Counted from the stretch's first letter, positions 1 to 8,566 are shown. The stretch: 64,000 nucleotides of DNA from Peribacillus simplex NBRC 15720 = DSM 1321 (GCF_002243645.1 NZ_CP017704.1:2333501-2397500), one strand, 5' to 3'. The notes: generated by a model from the sequence alone, not told the origin. Numbers and translations: made by a program.

Positions 1-73
1 CATGAACCAAAACCATTTAGCCTATATCGTTAATATGCACCTTTGTGCATAAAACTATAGAGATAAATTTTAA

Positions 74-454
74 TCATACCAGCAACACTAGTAATGATTG
101 GATCAAGGCCATGCTTTCACGAGATATCTGTTTTTTTAGAAGAAGCTCACTTTTTCCGTCCTTTTCAATCAAGCTGATGAATTCCTGAAGTTCATCGTTC
201 AGGCCATCCATTTTATTCTTGAGTTGAAGACCTTTTTCCTCAATTGCTGATGCGGCTTCCTTATCCTTTTTAAGTATTTTTTTAATATCTTCCAATGAAA
301 GGTTTTCTCTTTTGTATCCCTCGATACGGCGGAGCCTTTCAAGTTCACCGACTGAATAATAACGGTAATTAGAGGCGGAACGTTCTGCTTTAAGCAAGCC
401 TAGGTTCGTATAATAATCTACGGTTCGTTTCGTAACGTTCGCCATTTCCGCCAA
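74..454 (-). CDS. MerR-family transcriptional regulator, damaged 5' end
   Basis: A 126-residue MerR-type DNA-binding regulator. The N-terminal winged helix-turn-helix carries the family pattern VTKRTVDYYTNLGLL, followed by the YRYYS wing and a long coiled-coil helix (about residues 60-105) used for dimerisation. There is no recognisable effector domain or metal-binding cysteine, so the ligand is unknown. The reading frame extends upstream to residues reading T-L-K-I-G-E-L, which are normal for the family start, but it has no proper start codon there. A TTG (481-483) sits 8 bases after a good GGAGG and is one base out of frame with the gene. The coordinates here use the in-frame TTG at 454, which lacks its own ribosome binding site; ATG at 445 is the alternative. 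The gene may be a recent single-base deletion mutant or contain a sequencing error. No regulated target lies next to it in the window. Confidence 0.8.
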   Translation of the reverse strand: MAEMANVTKRTVDYYTNLGLLKAERSASNYRYYSVGELERLRRIEGYKRENLSLEDIKKILKKDKEAASAIEEKGLQLKNKMDGLNDELQEFISLIEKDGKSELLLKKQISRESMALIQSLLVLLV

Positions 455-496
455 CTCGCCAATTTTTAAAGTCTCGTTCCCAACTTAACCCCTCCT

Positions 497-514
497 AACC
501 GTCACGTGATGGTT
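497..514. promoter_or_regulatory. Palindromic operator candidate upstream of merR
   Basis: AACCGTCACGTGATGGTT is an 18-bp palindrome with one mismatched pair, centred on ACGT, directly upstream of the merR ribosome binding site. Position and symmetry suggest autoregulation by the MerR protein, but this is inference. Confidence 0.4.
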
Positions 515-632
515 TGACAAACTGAAAGTATGTCTTTTCCTCCATGACGTTTTATTCTATTCCATAATCGTACATTATTTTAATTGAAATGAAAAATATT
601 TATTATCCTCTTTACCCGTCATTGGAAAAACA

Positions 633-663
633 AAAACCGATTAATTGAATAATCGGTTTTATT
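633..663. terminator. Intrinsic terminator, bidirectional
   Basis: An 11-bp perfect stem (AAAACCGATTA / TAATCGGTTTT) with a 6-base loop and T-rich flanks. It lies just downstream of the 39-residue gene on the minus strand and can end that transcript. Confidence 0.75.
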
Positions 664-683
664 TATGATCTATCCACGGGATT

Positions 684-803
684 TTATTTTTTTGTTTTAA
701 CTGAGAATTGATTGCTCAATATCTTAGGACCGCATTGGCATAGGGAAGAATGCTTTAGCTTTTTTATTGGTGTTCCGCATGTTTCACAAACTTTTGCTAC
801 CAT
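684..803 (-). CDS. 39-residue cysteine-rich microprotein, Fur-box promoter
   Basis: A small open reading frame of 39 residues. The ATG at 803 follows a strong AGGAGGAC ribosome binding site, and a terminator follows the stop. The product has C-x2-C near residues 6-9 and C-x-C at residues 22-24, an arrangement that could bind zinc or iron. The rest is basic and ends in a lysine-rich tail. There is no signal peptide or membrane segment. Upstream are a clear SigA promoter (TTGATT, 16 bp, TATAAT) and an overlapping 15/19 Fur box. I do not recognise the family. B. subtilis makes small Fur-controlled proteins (FbpA, FbpB, FbpC) that act with an sRNA in iron sparing, but I see no sequence resemblance. 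Function unknown; probably a metal-linked or RNA-associated microprotein. Confidence 0.7.
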   Translation of the reverse strand: MVAKVCETCGTPIKKLKHSSLCQCGPKILSNQFSVKTKK

Positions 804-841
804 TTATACCGTCCTCCTAACTTTATTTGCTTGTTATACAT

Positions 842-873
842 ATTATACTACTTTTATAATGATAATCAATACT
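842..873 (-). promoter_or_regulatory. SigA promoter with overlapping Fur box (microprotein gene)
   Basis: On the minus strand the -35 TTGATT (864-869) and -10 TATAAT (842-847) are 16 bp apart. Positions 855-873 match the 19-bp Fur consensus at 15 positions and overlap the -35 and spacer, a typical place for iron-dependent repression. Confidence 0.65.
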
Positions 874-876
874 AAA

Positions 877-891
877 TTAAAATTATTATAA
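877..891. promoter_or_regulatory. PerR-box-like sequence
   Basis: TTAAAATTATTATAA matches the PerR consensus TTATAATNATTATAA at all but one defined position. It lies just upstream of the Fur-boxed promoter and between two divergent genes. The region is very AT-rich, so chance is possible. Confidence 0.35.
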
Positions 892-980
892 ATAAGTAGT
901 TTTTTTATTTTGTTTTATTAGCTTTTCACTTCATAAGTGATAAAATATAAACAAAACACACCAGGAAGGTTGGTATTAGT

Positions 981-1406
981 ATGACGAATGAAATTCGCTC
1001 CATTCCCCGTCCCTTAGTACGAACGAATCAATGGGTCATTTTGTTAAGCGTAGCCACCGCCTTATTAACGGGACAAATGTGGATATTGGTGATTCCTTTA
1101 ACAGCAGGACTTTTAGGTCTTCTCTTTAATTTCAATCCAGTGATGCGTCTCGCCAAGCTCTTTCTCAAAAAGAAAACCTCCGATTATATTCCTGAAGATC
1201 ATTCACAGCAACAATTCAACCAGGCCATTGCAGTCGTTTGCTTAGGACTTGGATTCACTTCTTTTTCGCTGGGTTGGAATGTTACCGGTTATATATTCAC
1301 CTTGATGGTCGGAATGGCTTCTCTCATAGCCATTCTTGGATTTTGCATCGGCTGCTTTATCCTTTATCAATGGAAGCAATATTCCTATCGCCGATCTATT
1401 CGCTAA
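981..1406 (+). CDS. DUF4395 family integral membrane protein
   Basis: A 141-residue membrane protein with four predicted hydrophobic segments (about residues 17-33, 36-52, 82-100 and 105-130). The C-terminal GFCIGCFILYQ stretch, with its paired cysteines, is typical of the DUF4395 family; some relatives sit beside thioredoxin-like or rhodanese proteins, but none is found here. An AGGAAGG ribosome binding site precedes the ATG. It is monocistronic, with a strong terminator directly after. A 6-bp inverted repeat (TCACTT-CAT-AAGTGA, 926-940) lies in its upstream region and could be an operator. Molecular function is unknown. Confidence 0.8.
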   Translation: MTNEIRSIPRPLVRTNQWVILLSVATALLTGQMWILVIPLTAGLLGLLFNFNPVMRLAKLFLKKKTSDYIPEDHSQQQFNQAIAVVCLGLGFTSFSLGWNVTGYIFTLMVGMASLIAILGFCIGCFILYQWKQYSYRRSIR

Positions 1407-1414
1407 AGCTGCAC

Positions 1415-1448
1415 ATAAATGGGACTGACATGCGTCAGTCCCATTTAT
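1415..1448. terminator. Strong bidirectional terminator
   Basis: A 15-bp perfect stem around GGGACTGAC / GTCAGTCCC with an ATGC loop and A/T flanks separates the convergent DUF4395 gene and efeU. Confidence 0.9.
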
Positions 1449-3202
1449 TATTTGGTTGCACGTAAGGAATTGCTCCTTTTGACCCAAATAGTGGCCAATG
1501 CAATCAGCAAAATTAATACAGCTTGCGGCACCAGCGTTTCCATTGTTGGATAAAGACCTATCGTTTCTACAAACGGGAAGGAGCTGATCGTATTTGTCTG
1601 TATCATTTGCGATACTTGAAGCGAATGGATGGAGACTCCAAGAATCTTGAAAGCCAAGGCATATATGAGTATTGTTGCCACTTTAAAGAATAGGGTCATC
1701 GGTAATTTCACACTATAACGCAACATGACGAAACCTATTATCACCAATATGAGGAAGGCAAGAAAAATCCCGCTCAGCAGCTGCTTTAATTCCATATAAG
1801 GAGCCATTCCTGCATAAAAGATAATGGTCTCGGCACCTTCACGGAATATGGATAGAAAACTGATTAAAGCGAAAGAGATGATGCTTCCCGTTGCAATGGC
1901 TTGGTTCATTTGTTTGTCGATATACCGGTTCCATGCATGGACATTCGATTTACTATGAAGCCAAAGACCAATTGTCAACATCATCAATACGGCTATTATC
2001 CCAGTGATTCCCTCAATATATTCCCTGCTTGACGCAGCTGTGATCTGAGAGAAAACGATATTGATTATGACCGCCAATATGGAACTGGCAACTAAACCCG
2101 CACCAACCCCTGTCCAAATCCATTTTTGTTTGTCCGCTTGCCCGATTTTCTTTAGGAAAGACAATAATGTAGCTACAATCAAGAGTGCCTCCAGCCCTTC
2201 CCGTAAAAGGATCAGCGCGGCATCCCATGTTGTATAACTCGTATCATCAATTAAAGGGAGTAACCTTGTGTTTAAATCGGATACGATTCCCTTCGCTTCC
2301 TCCGCCTTTACCTTTTTCGACTGCAATAGGCTGATTGCGGTAGGGACTTTCGTTTCCATATCGCTGTAAAGCTTGCTGTCCCTTGTGGAAACCTCCCCTT
2401 CGACATTAGGCCAAATTGTTAAAATTTCATTTAGCTGATCAACGGCGGAATCGATGTCATCCTTTTCAATATCCGTTGCACTTCCTTGTAAAAGTTGCGT
2501 TACATCCCCAAGTGAATAGGTATTCTTCTGGCTCCCTTCTTCAACTTTACCAGCAAGGAAATCCTCGATTAGACCCTTCAATTCAGTTAGATTTTTTTGG
2601 GCTTTTTCCGGATCAGGCGGGTCTTGGGTAACCGCTATTCGTACAAAGGCCATTTTCGTTTCAATTTCACCATATGTAGCTACACTTTTCTCCCTGACAA
2701 TGACCTCTGCGTCGGTCCATTGATTCAGGAGGTCGGTATATAGAACTTTAGATTGATCAAAGTCACCTTCAGTTATCGAAGCGTCCAACTCACCTATTAA
2801 AGGAAGTATCGCTTCTAACCGTTCTTTATAGTCCGTCTTATCAACAGGGTTTTCCTTGGTATCATAAATAACAAGAGTACTTGATAATGCCGATAATCGC
2901 TTCTTGATTTCATCTATGGAGGCTTGGTCTCTCACAGCACTTTTTACCGCGGATAGCCTCTCATCGACTTTCCTCGCACTTGCGCTGTCCGTTTTAATCG
3001 TTTTCCAATCTTTCTCGAATAGATCGATATTTTTCGATACTTCCTCAAGGTCTCCGGATTTTACCTTCATTAGGCTATCGCCAATATAAACAAAAAGCTG
3101 ATCATGGTTTTCACCCGCCGAAACAACCCTTACAGCAGTCGAAAGAAATAAAAGGCTGACTATTAAAACCAATATCCCACTCTTCCATTTAGAAACGGTC
3201 AT
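1448..3202 (-). CDS. efeU: Ferrous/ferric iron permease EfeU with N-terminal extracellular extension
   Basis: High-affinity iron permease of the FTR1/OFeT family in the plasma membrane, last gene of efeO-efeB-efeU. The C-terminal half has about seven membrane helices and two RExxE iron-coordinating motifs (REGLE near residue 330 and REGAE near residue 445). The first ~320 residues are a signal sequence followed by a helical, acidic, extracellular region. This makes the protein 584 residues, clearly longer than a bare FTR1 permease; the extension probably binds or hands on iron. The chosen ATG at 3202 has AAGGAGGG at the right distance; the longer reading frame upstream has no such signal and starts inside the intergenic region. 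The gene is controlled from the Fur box upstream of efeO. Confidence 0.93.
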   Translation of the reverse strand: MTVSKWKSGILVLIVSLLFLSTAVRVVSAGENHDQLFVYIGDSLMKVKSGDLEEVSKNIDLFEKDWKTIKTDSASARKVDERLSAVKSAVRDQASIDEIKKRLSALSSTLVIYDTKENPVDKTDYKERLEAILPLIGELDASITEGDFDQSKVLYTDLLNQWTDAEVIVREKSVATYGEIETKMAFVRIAVTQDPPDPEKAQKNLTELKGLIEDFLAGKVEEGSQKNTYSLGDVTQLLQGSATDIEKDDIDSAVDQLNEILTIWPNVEGEVSTRDSKLYSDMETKVPTAISLLQSKKVKAEEAKGIVSDLNTRLLPLIDDTSYTTWDAALILLREGLEALLIVATLLSFLKKIGQADKQKWIWTGVGAGLVASSILAVIINIVFSQITAASSREYIEGITGIIAVLMMLTIGLWLHSKSNVHAWNRYIDKQMNQAIATGSIISFALISFLSIFREGAETIIFYAGMAPYMELKQLLSGIFLAFLILVIIGFVMLRYSVKLPMTLFFKVATILIYALAFKILGVSIHSLQVSQMIQTNTISSFPFVETIGLYPTMETLVPQAVLILLIALATIWVKRSNSLRATK

Positions 3203-3288
3203 ACTGTTCCCTCCTTTTTCATGAACTAAAATCGCCAACCGGATAATATCCATGCTGGCGATTTTCACGTCCTCATTTGAAATTATAT

Positions 3289-4575
3289 TTATCCAAAAAG
3301 TGAATCCCCAATATAGCCACCCTTTTTCACACCTGGTAAACAAGCGAACATGGCACTGCCCCTGTGAACGATATATTCGTTGAGCTTATCATTTTTCGCT
3401 AGTCGCTCTTGTATGGGAATGAATTGTTTACTTGGGTTTCGCTGAAAACAAATGAATAGCAAGCCGGCATTGAAGCTTCCTGTTTTAGGATCCATTCCAT
3501 CAGCATAAGAATATGGACGCCGCAATATCTTTGCTTTTCCGTCCCCCCTGGAGAGACTCATATGCGAATCTTCTGGAATGATCCGGTTTCCATTTGGGTC
3601 TTTAGCTTCGAGATCCACGGTATCGAACTCATTCTTCATTCCTAGTGGAGCTCCACTGTCACGATGACGGCCAAACGTATTTTCTTGTTCTTTCAATATT
3701 GTCCGGTCCCAAACTTCAATGTACATCTGGATTCGGCGCACCACCATATAACTGCCTCCAACAAGCCAGTCAGGACCGTCCTCAGCCTTCACCCAAACAT
3801 GCTCATTCATTTCCTTGTTATCATTCGTATCTGGATTGACAGTCCCATCCTTAAACCCGAATAAGTTCCGCGGTGTCGTTTTTTGTGAATCGGCTTGCTT
3901 AGTCCGTTGAAAACCTGTTTGTGCCCAATGAATGATCGTTTTCCCTCTTCCGATCCTCACTAAGTTCCGGACGGCATGAAAAGCCACTTGAAGATCATCT
4001 GCACATGCTTGAATACAAATATCCCCACCGCTCCATTCATCTTCTAACGCATCTAAAGGAAATTTGGGCAGGTCCTTTAATTCAGCAGGTCTTTTAGATT
4101 TCAAACCAAATCGATCTGTGCCATCCTTCGAAAACAGGGTCGGACCCACTCCAAAAGTGATCGTTAAATTGGAAGGTGATAATTCTTTCGCCTCCCCCGT
4201 ATCCTTTGGGGGCATATTAGTATTAAGTGATGCTTCGCCAATCAAATTCCCCGCTGTCATCTGTGCCGCAGCCTCTGTCCAATCCTTAAATAACTGGATT
4301 AAATCGGACCTTTTATCTGTGGTTACTTCCAATGATGCGAAGTAAAGGTTATCTTGCGCTTCAGTGGTTATACCGGCTTGACGCTCTCCATAAAAAGGAA
4401 CAATATCCTTAGTTTGTCCCTTTGCCCTTTGTTCAGAAAGTGTCAGCAGCCCTCCAAATCCAGACGCTCCTATCACGACTCCGATTCCACCGACTCCTGC
4501 CGTTTTCAACATATTTCGACGACTCACTTTTTTTGTAAAAAGACCGATTTCATCTTTCGGCGTATGTTCTTTCAA
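3289..4575 (-). CDS. efeB: EfeB, Tat-exported Dyp-type heme peroxidase/deferrochelatase
   Basis: A 428-residue DyP-type heme peroxidase of the EfeUOB iron uptake system. It acts outside the membrane and oxidises Fe(II) for the permease; removal of iron from heme has also been proposed for the family. The N-terminus has a twin-arginine signal (SRRNMLK followed by a hydrophobic stretch, residues 18-45), so it should be exported folded with its heme. The DyP fingerprint FGFKDG (around residue 235) and the SHM segment with the likely proximal histidine near residue 335 are present. It starts with TTG immediately after the efeO stop codon, with its GGAGG inside the end of efeO, so translation is probably coupled. 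Confidence 0.93.
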   Translation of the reverse strand: MKEHTPKDEIGLFTKKVSRRNMLKTAGVGGIGVVIGASGFGGLLTLSEQRAKGQTKDIVPFYGERQAGITTEAQDNLYFASLEVTTDKRSDLIQLFKDWTEAAAQMTAGNLIGEASLNTNMPPKDTGEAKELSPSNLTITFGVGPTLFSKDGTDRFGLKSKRPAELKDLPKFPLDALEDEWSGGDICIQACADDLQVAFHAVRNLVRIGRGKTIIHWAQTGFQRTKQADSQKTTPRNLFGFKDGTVNPDTNDNKEMNEHVWVKAEDGPDWLVGGSYMVVRRIQMYIEVWDRTILKEQENTFGRHRDSGAPLGMKNEFDTVDLEAKDPNGNRIIPEDSHMSLSRGDGKAKILRRPYSYADGMDPKTGSFNAGLLFICFQRNPSKQFIPIQERLAKNDKLNEYIVHRGSAMFACLPGVKKGGYIGDSLFG

Positions 4576-5421
4576 TTAAGATTCCTCCGTTACAATCCCT
4601 ATTTGCGAAAGTGGTTCAGCTAATGCATCAATTGCTTGGCTTAACTCTTTGACTTCAGATTCCTTTAAATCCGTATATGAGATGTAGCCATTCCCTTCCT
4701 TATGCTTTTCAAGCAAGCCGTATACATCGTCAAAACGTTGTTGGATTTCCGCAGCAAGCTTCGCATCCTTTTCTTTTAGCGCTGGATTAAGCAGTTCATA
4801 GATTTTCTCTGCACCTTCAACATTTGCCACGAAATCATATAAATCGGTATGGGAGTATCGGTCCTCTTCTCCTGTCACTTTACTCGTGGAAACTTCATTC
4901 AATAAATCCACCGCACCCGTGATCAACAAATCAGGTGTTACCTCAACCGTTTCAACTTTGGCACGAAGCAAATTGACGTCACTCATTAATTGATCTGCAT
5001 ACTTTTCGTATCCCTTCGTTGTATTTTCTTCCCATAACCCCATTTCAATCCGATGATAACCGCCCCATTCTTCATCTTTGACATCCCCTTCACGCGCATC
5101 AATTTTGGGATCAAGATCTCCAAATACTTCAGCGATGGGTTCCGCTCTCTCATAATGCATGCGGGCTGGTGCGTATAATTCCTTCGCCTTTTCAATATCA
5201 CCGGCAGATACGGCCGTAGTGAATTCTTCCGTTGCGTCTACAAACTCTTCTATTTCACCAATCGCATATTCCCGGTACTCGCTGGATACATCATCAAGCT
5301 TACTAGCACTTGCCTCTTTGGCGTTATCATCTGCCGGCTTAGTTCCTTCCTTTTCCTGCGCACAGCCAAATAATAGACTGGTTGATAGTAAGACTGCTAA
5401 TGACGCCTTTGCTTTCTTCAT
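4576..5421 (-). CDS. efeO: EfeO/EfeM-type iron-binding lipoprotein (imelysin domain)
   Basis: A 281-residue exported lipoprotein; the signal ends in LLFGC at residues 19-23, giving lipid anchoring at the cysteine. The mature part is one imelysin (peptidase M75-like) domain with the HRIE (HxxE) metal motif near residue 129. The N-terminal cupredoxin domain of the E. coli protein is absent, so it is the short EfeM form usual in Bacillus. It is thought to bind iron and present it to EfeB and EfeU. The ATG at 5421 has GGGAG 8 bases upstream; a longer frame starts 12 codons earlier without one. First gene of the operon, behind a near-perfect Fur box. Confidence 0.93.
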   Translation of the reverse strand: MKKAKASLAVLLSTSLLFGCAQEKEGTKPADDNAKEASASKLDDVSSEYREYAIGEIEEFVDATEEFTTAVSAGDIEKAKELYAPARMHYERAEPIAEVFGDLDPKIDAREGDVKDEEWGGYHRIEMGLWEENTTKGYEKYADQLMSDVNLLRAKVETVEVTPDLLITGAVDLLNEVSTSKVTGEEDRYSHTDLYDFVANVEGAEKIYELLNPALKEKDAKLAAEIQQRFDDVYGLLEKHKEGNGYISYTDLKESEVKELSQAIDALAEPLSQIGIVTEES

Positions 5422-5464
5422 AATGTATTCTCCCTTTGAAATGATTTGTAGATTCATATTATCA

Positions 5465-5483
5465 GATAATGAAAATCATTATC
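5465..5483 (-). promoter_or_regulatory. Fur box of the efeOBU operon
   Basis: GATAATGAAAATCATTATC matches the 19-bp Fur consensus at 18 positions. It covers a SigA promoter on the minus strand (TTGATA at about 5483-5488 and a GATAAT -10), so iron should repress the operon. Confidence 0.9.
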
Positions 5484-5611
5484 AATATATATTTTAATGG
5501 AAATGTGACATTATTCATTCTCTTTAAATAAAAACACCTCTATCCCTTTTGCTTTCGTAGGATAAGGAGCTGCCAGCTGGCTAAAAATAAAAAAGGCGGC
5601 CTTCATATCGG

Positions 5612-6091
5612 CTACCTTTCCCGCTCACTCATTAACTTGTCATTTTCTTTTTCCATGATTTTTGTGATATCCTCAACAAATTGATTGATCAATATTAGTT
5701 CTTGCTCATTATAAGCGGAGCATAAATCTTTTGTTGCCACAGAGAGCGATTGATAGTGCAATTTAATCTGTTCCTGTCTTTCGGGTATCGGCACGATCAT
5801 TACCCTTCTTCCGTCCAATTGATCTCGTTCTCTTCTAACATAACCGGATTTTTCAAGGCGATTGATCAGTGCAGTAACCGAGCCCGTGCTCAATCCTGTA
5901 ATTTTGGATAATTCACCAGCGGTTATCGGTCCTGTTTCATTCAATATTTCAGCACTCTTTAAGTCCGTATGGGAAACTCCTATTTTCTGGGCCATATTTT
6001 GTTGAAATAAAACGGATCTCATTCCATACCGCTGCAATCTGTGTGTTAAACTCTCTAACAGAGCTGCATTCACCCTATTATCGCTTGACAT
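5612..6091 (-). CDS. MarR-family repressor of divergent MFS efflux pump
   Basis: A 159-residue MarR-type winged-helix regulator. The DNA-binding region (about residues 45-105) shows the typical ITGLSTGSVTALINRLEKSGYV recognition helix and a basic wing with ERDQLDGRR. It is divergently transcribed from an MFS drug exporter, and a perfect palindrome lies between the two starts. Repression of both genes, relieved by a drug-like ligand, is the natural reading. GGGGTGG precedes the ATG. The pair recalls B. subtilis MdtR/MdtP in gene types, although there the two genes are co-oriented. A bulged hairpin with a T-run follows the stop (about 5585-5615). Confidence 0.88.
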   Translation of the reverse strand: MSSDNRVNAALLESLTHRLQRYGMRSVLFQQNMAQKIGVSHTDLKSAEILNETGPITAGELSKITGLSTGSVTALINRLEKSGYVRRERDQLDGRRVMIVPIPERQEQIKLHYQSLSVATKDLCSAYNEQELILINQFVEDITKIMEKENDKLMSERER

Positions 6092-6116
6092 AAAATGCCA
6101 CCCCTTTTACACTTAA

Positions 6117-6141
6117 ATTTATCTTGATTTTCAAGATAAAT
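6117..6141. promoter_or_regulatory. Perfect palindromic MarR operator
   Basis: ATTTATCTTGA-TTT-TCAAGATAAAT: perfect 11-bp arms with a 3-base spacer, midway between the divergent marR and MFS genes. It fits a MarR dimer site controlling both promoters. Confidence 0.75.
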
Positions 6142-6220
6142 GTTTTGTTTAATCTTAACGTTTACCCTTCAACCATGTAAAGGAAATTCATTGGCTGGTT
6201 GAGACGAAGGAGGAAAATAA

Positions 6221-7735
6221 ATGAACGTTCAAAAAAAACAAAAATTCATTGTTGCCGGTTTACTATTGGGTATCTTGATGTCAGCAATGGATAATACGAT
6301 TGTTGCGACTGCAATGGGAACGATCGTTTCTGATTTAGGCGGATTTGATAAGTTTGTGTGGGTGACATCTGCCTATATGGTCGCCACGATGGCAAGTATG
6401 CCTATATTCGGTAAGCTTTCCGACATGTATGGAAGAAAGAGGTTTTTTATTTTTGGACTTATAGTCTTTTTAATCGGTTCCGCATTATGTGGTATGGCTC
6501 AGAGCATAGTGCAGTTAAGTATCTTCCGTGCAATCCAAGGGATAGGCGGAGGCGCTTTGATGCCTATAGCCTTTACGATCATTTTCGATATTTTCCCACC
6601 TGAAAAACGCGGAAAATTAACTGGCCTTTTCGGCGCTGTATTTGGGGCCTCAAGCGTATTGGGACCACTTTTAGGTGCTTATATTACTGAATACTCCAGC
6701 TGGCACTGGATTTTCTACGTCAATGTTCCGATTGGAATCATTTCTTTATTTTTCATCTGGAATTATTACAAGGAGTCACCCAACACCCAAGAGCAAAAAA
6801 TTGATTGGGGTGGCGCAGCAACTCTCGTCATTGCCGTTATCAGCTTAATGTTCGCTCTCGAACTGGGCGGCGAGTATGGCTGGAGTTCCTCTCCTATCAT
6901 AGGTCTGTTTGCCAGTTTTGTGGTTTTCTTCGTTTCATTTTTCTTTTTCGAAAAAAGAGCAAAAGATCCAATCATTTCATTATGGCTGTTTAAAAGGCGA
7001 TTATTTGCCACTTCTCAGATCTTAGCCATTCTTTATGGCGGTACATTCATTATTTTAACCGTCTATATCCCGATTTTCGTGCAGGCAGTTTACGGTGGTT
7101 CCGCAACAAATGCCGGATTGATCCTCACTCCCATGATGCTTGGTTCTGTATTCGGCAGTGCAGTTGGCGGGATATTCAATACAAAGACAAGCTTTCGTAA
7201 CTTAATGACGATTTCCGTCATCTGTTATTTTGCAGGAATGCTTCTATTAGGGACCATCACCCCTGATACCAGCAGGACTTTATTAACTTTGTACATGATT
7301 CTGACTGGTTTTGGCATGGGCTTTTCCTTCTCCCTTTTGCCTATTGCGTCCATTCACAACTTGGAACCTAGATTCCGGGGGTCGGCCAACTCAACAAACT
7401 CATTCCTCCGTTCTTTTGGGATGACACTCGGTGTAACGATTTATGGAGCGATTCAGACCAATGTATTCACAAGTAAAATGACTGACGCATTTAAAGGAAT
7501 GCAAGGAAGTCCGGATACAGCCGGATTGATGGAGGACCCACGTCAGCTCTTCCAATCGGACGCACGAGCGGAGATTCCGGACTTTATCCTCGATAAAATC
7601 GTTCATGCGATGTCCGATTCGATTTCATTAATATTCACCTTGGCTCTCATTCCGATCGGTCTTGCAGCAATCACTGTGTTCTTCATGGGAAAAACAAGAG
7701 TGGAAACACCTTCAAAAAAGGAATCATTGCAATAA
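6221..7735 (+). CDS. MFS multidrug efflux transporter, DHA2 type (14 TM)
   Basis: A 504-residue proton-coupled drug exporter of the DHA2/EmrB-QacA family. About fourteen membrane segments are visible. The family motifs include the loop GKLSDMYGRKR (motif A, about residues 66-76), the early LLGILMSAMDNTIVATAM (motif D1) and GGGALMPIAFTIIFD in TM4-5 with the following GAVFGASSVLGPLLG (motif C, antiporter). An AGGAGG precedes the ATG. The neighbouring MarR repressor and shared operator indicate induction by its substrates. The substrate cannot be told from sequence; fusidic acid and dyes are exported by related pumps. Confidence 0.92.
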   Translation: MNVQKKQKFIVAGLLLGILMSAMDNTIVATAMGTIVSDLGGFDKFVWVTSAYMVATMASMPIFGKLSDMYGRKRFFIFGLIVFLIGSALCGMAQSIVQLSIFRAIQGIGGGALMPIAFTIIFDIFPPEKRGKLTGLFGAVFGASSVLGPLLGAYITEYSSWHWIFYVNVPIGIISLFFIWNYYKESPNTQEQKIDWGGAATLVIAVISLMFALELGGEYGWSSSPIIGLFASFVVFFVSFFFFEKRAKDPIISLWLFKRRLFATSQILAILYGGTFIILTVYIPIFVQAVYGGSATNAGLILTPMMLGSVFGSAVGGIFNTKTSFRNLMTISVICYFAGMLLLGTITPDTSRTLLTLYMILTGFGMGFSFSLLPIASIHNLEPRFRGSANSTNSFLRSFGMTLGVTIYGAIQTNVFTSKMTDAFKGMQGSPDTAGLMEDPRQLFQSDARAEIPDFILDKIVHAMSDSISLIFTLALIPIGLAAITVFFMGKTRVETPSKKESLQ

Positions 7736-7736
7736 A

Positions 7737-7766
7737 CAAAAGGCGCTGCACTTCCAGCGCTTTTTG
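7737..7766 (+). terminator. Terminator of MFS gene
   Basis: An AAAAGGCGCTG / CAGCGCTTTTT hairpin just after the stop codon, with a T-rich tail. Confidence 0.85.
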
Positions 7767-7864
7767 TTATTTTCATCTCCCTTCTATAAAGGAGGTTAAG
7801 ATTGCCGAAAAATCATTCCACTACTAAAATATAAGTAACACATTCACATTCCGAGGTGAGAAGT

Positions 7865-8566
7865 TTGAAGATCGTATGTTTTGGAGACAGTTTAACCAGA
7901 GGCATATCTTATGTTAGGGGGCGCCTTCGCATCATTAAAGAAAATTATCCTAACTCTTTAGCTAAACTAACAGAATCTTTGCCATTCGTGGAAGTTTTGA
8001 ATAAAGGGGTTTTCAATGACAACTCCGACCTGTTGGTTAGCCGGATCGAGAAAGACGTCATGTCGGAAAATCCCGATATCGTATTAATAGAGGTCGGTGG
8101 AAACGACTGTAACTTCCATTGGGACGAAGTGGCCAAGAATCCAGAAGGCGACCATGAGCCTATCGTTCCAATCGAACGCTACCTGGAAAATATCACACAA
8201 CTTGTCAAGCAGGTTCAGGACAAGCATGTAACACCTTTTCTTTTAACTCTCCCGCCACTTGATCCTGCCAGGTATTACAGATCTATCGCTGATAAGTTCG
8301 GTCATTCGATAGGGCATTTCGTTTCCCATGTCGGTGGTATTGAACATTGGCATGGGATGTATAATCGCCAATTGAAAAACCTTGCATTGGAGCTAAAGGT
8401 GCCTCTGATCGATGTCCGTTCCTATATTAAATCCTCCGGCGACTTGGATCGCTTGATTAGCGATGATGGCATCCACCTCACTTCAGAAGGGTACCAGCAA
8501 ATGGGCATGGCCATATTCAGTGATTTGCGGAAGCATATGGAAGAGGATATACATCCGCAGCCATAA
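7865..8566 (+). CDS. SGNH/GDSL-family hydrolase
   Basis: A 233-residue esterase/lipase-like hydrolase of the GDSL (SGNH) superfamily. Block I is FGDSLTRG at residues 5-12 with the nucleophilic serine, block III is VGGND near residue 79, and block V is DGIHLTSEGY near residue 200 with the catalytic Asp and His. There is no signal peptide, so it is probably cytoplasmic; the substrate is unknown. The start is set at TTG 7865 because GAGGTGA lies just before it; a GTG at 7856 would overlap that ribosome binding site. Monocistronic, with a terminator after. Confidence 0.85.
   Translation: MKIVCFGDSLTRGISYVRGRLRIIKENYPNSLAKLTESLPFVEVLNKGVFNDNSDLLVSRIEKDVMSENPDIVLIEVGGNDCNFHWDEVAKNPEGDHEPIVPIERYLENITQLVKQVQDKHVTPFLLTLPPLDPARYYRSIADKFGHSIGHFVSHVGGIEHWHGMYNRQLKNLALELKVPLIDVRSYIKSSGDLDRLISDDGIHLTSEGYQQMGMAIFSDLRKHMEEDIHPQP

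Noticed and set aside
3203..3343. Longer EfeU start adding 47 residues
   Set aside because: The extra segment runs through the efeB-efeU intergenic region, has no ribosome binding site, and would precede the natural signal sequence.
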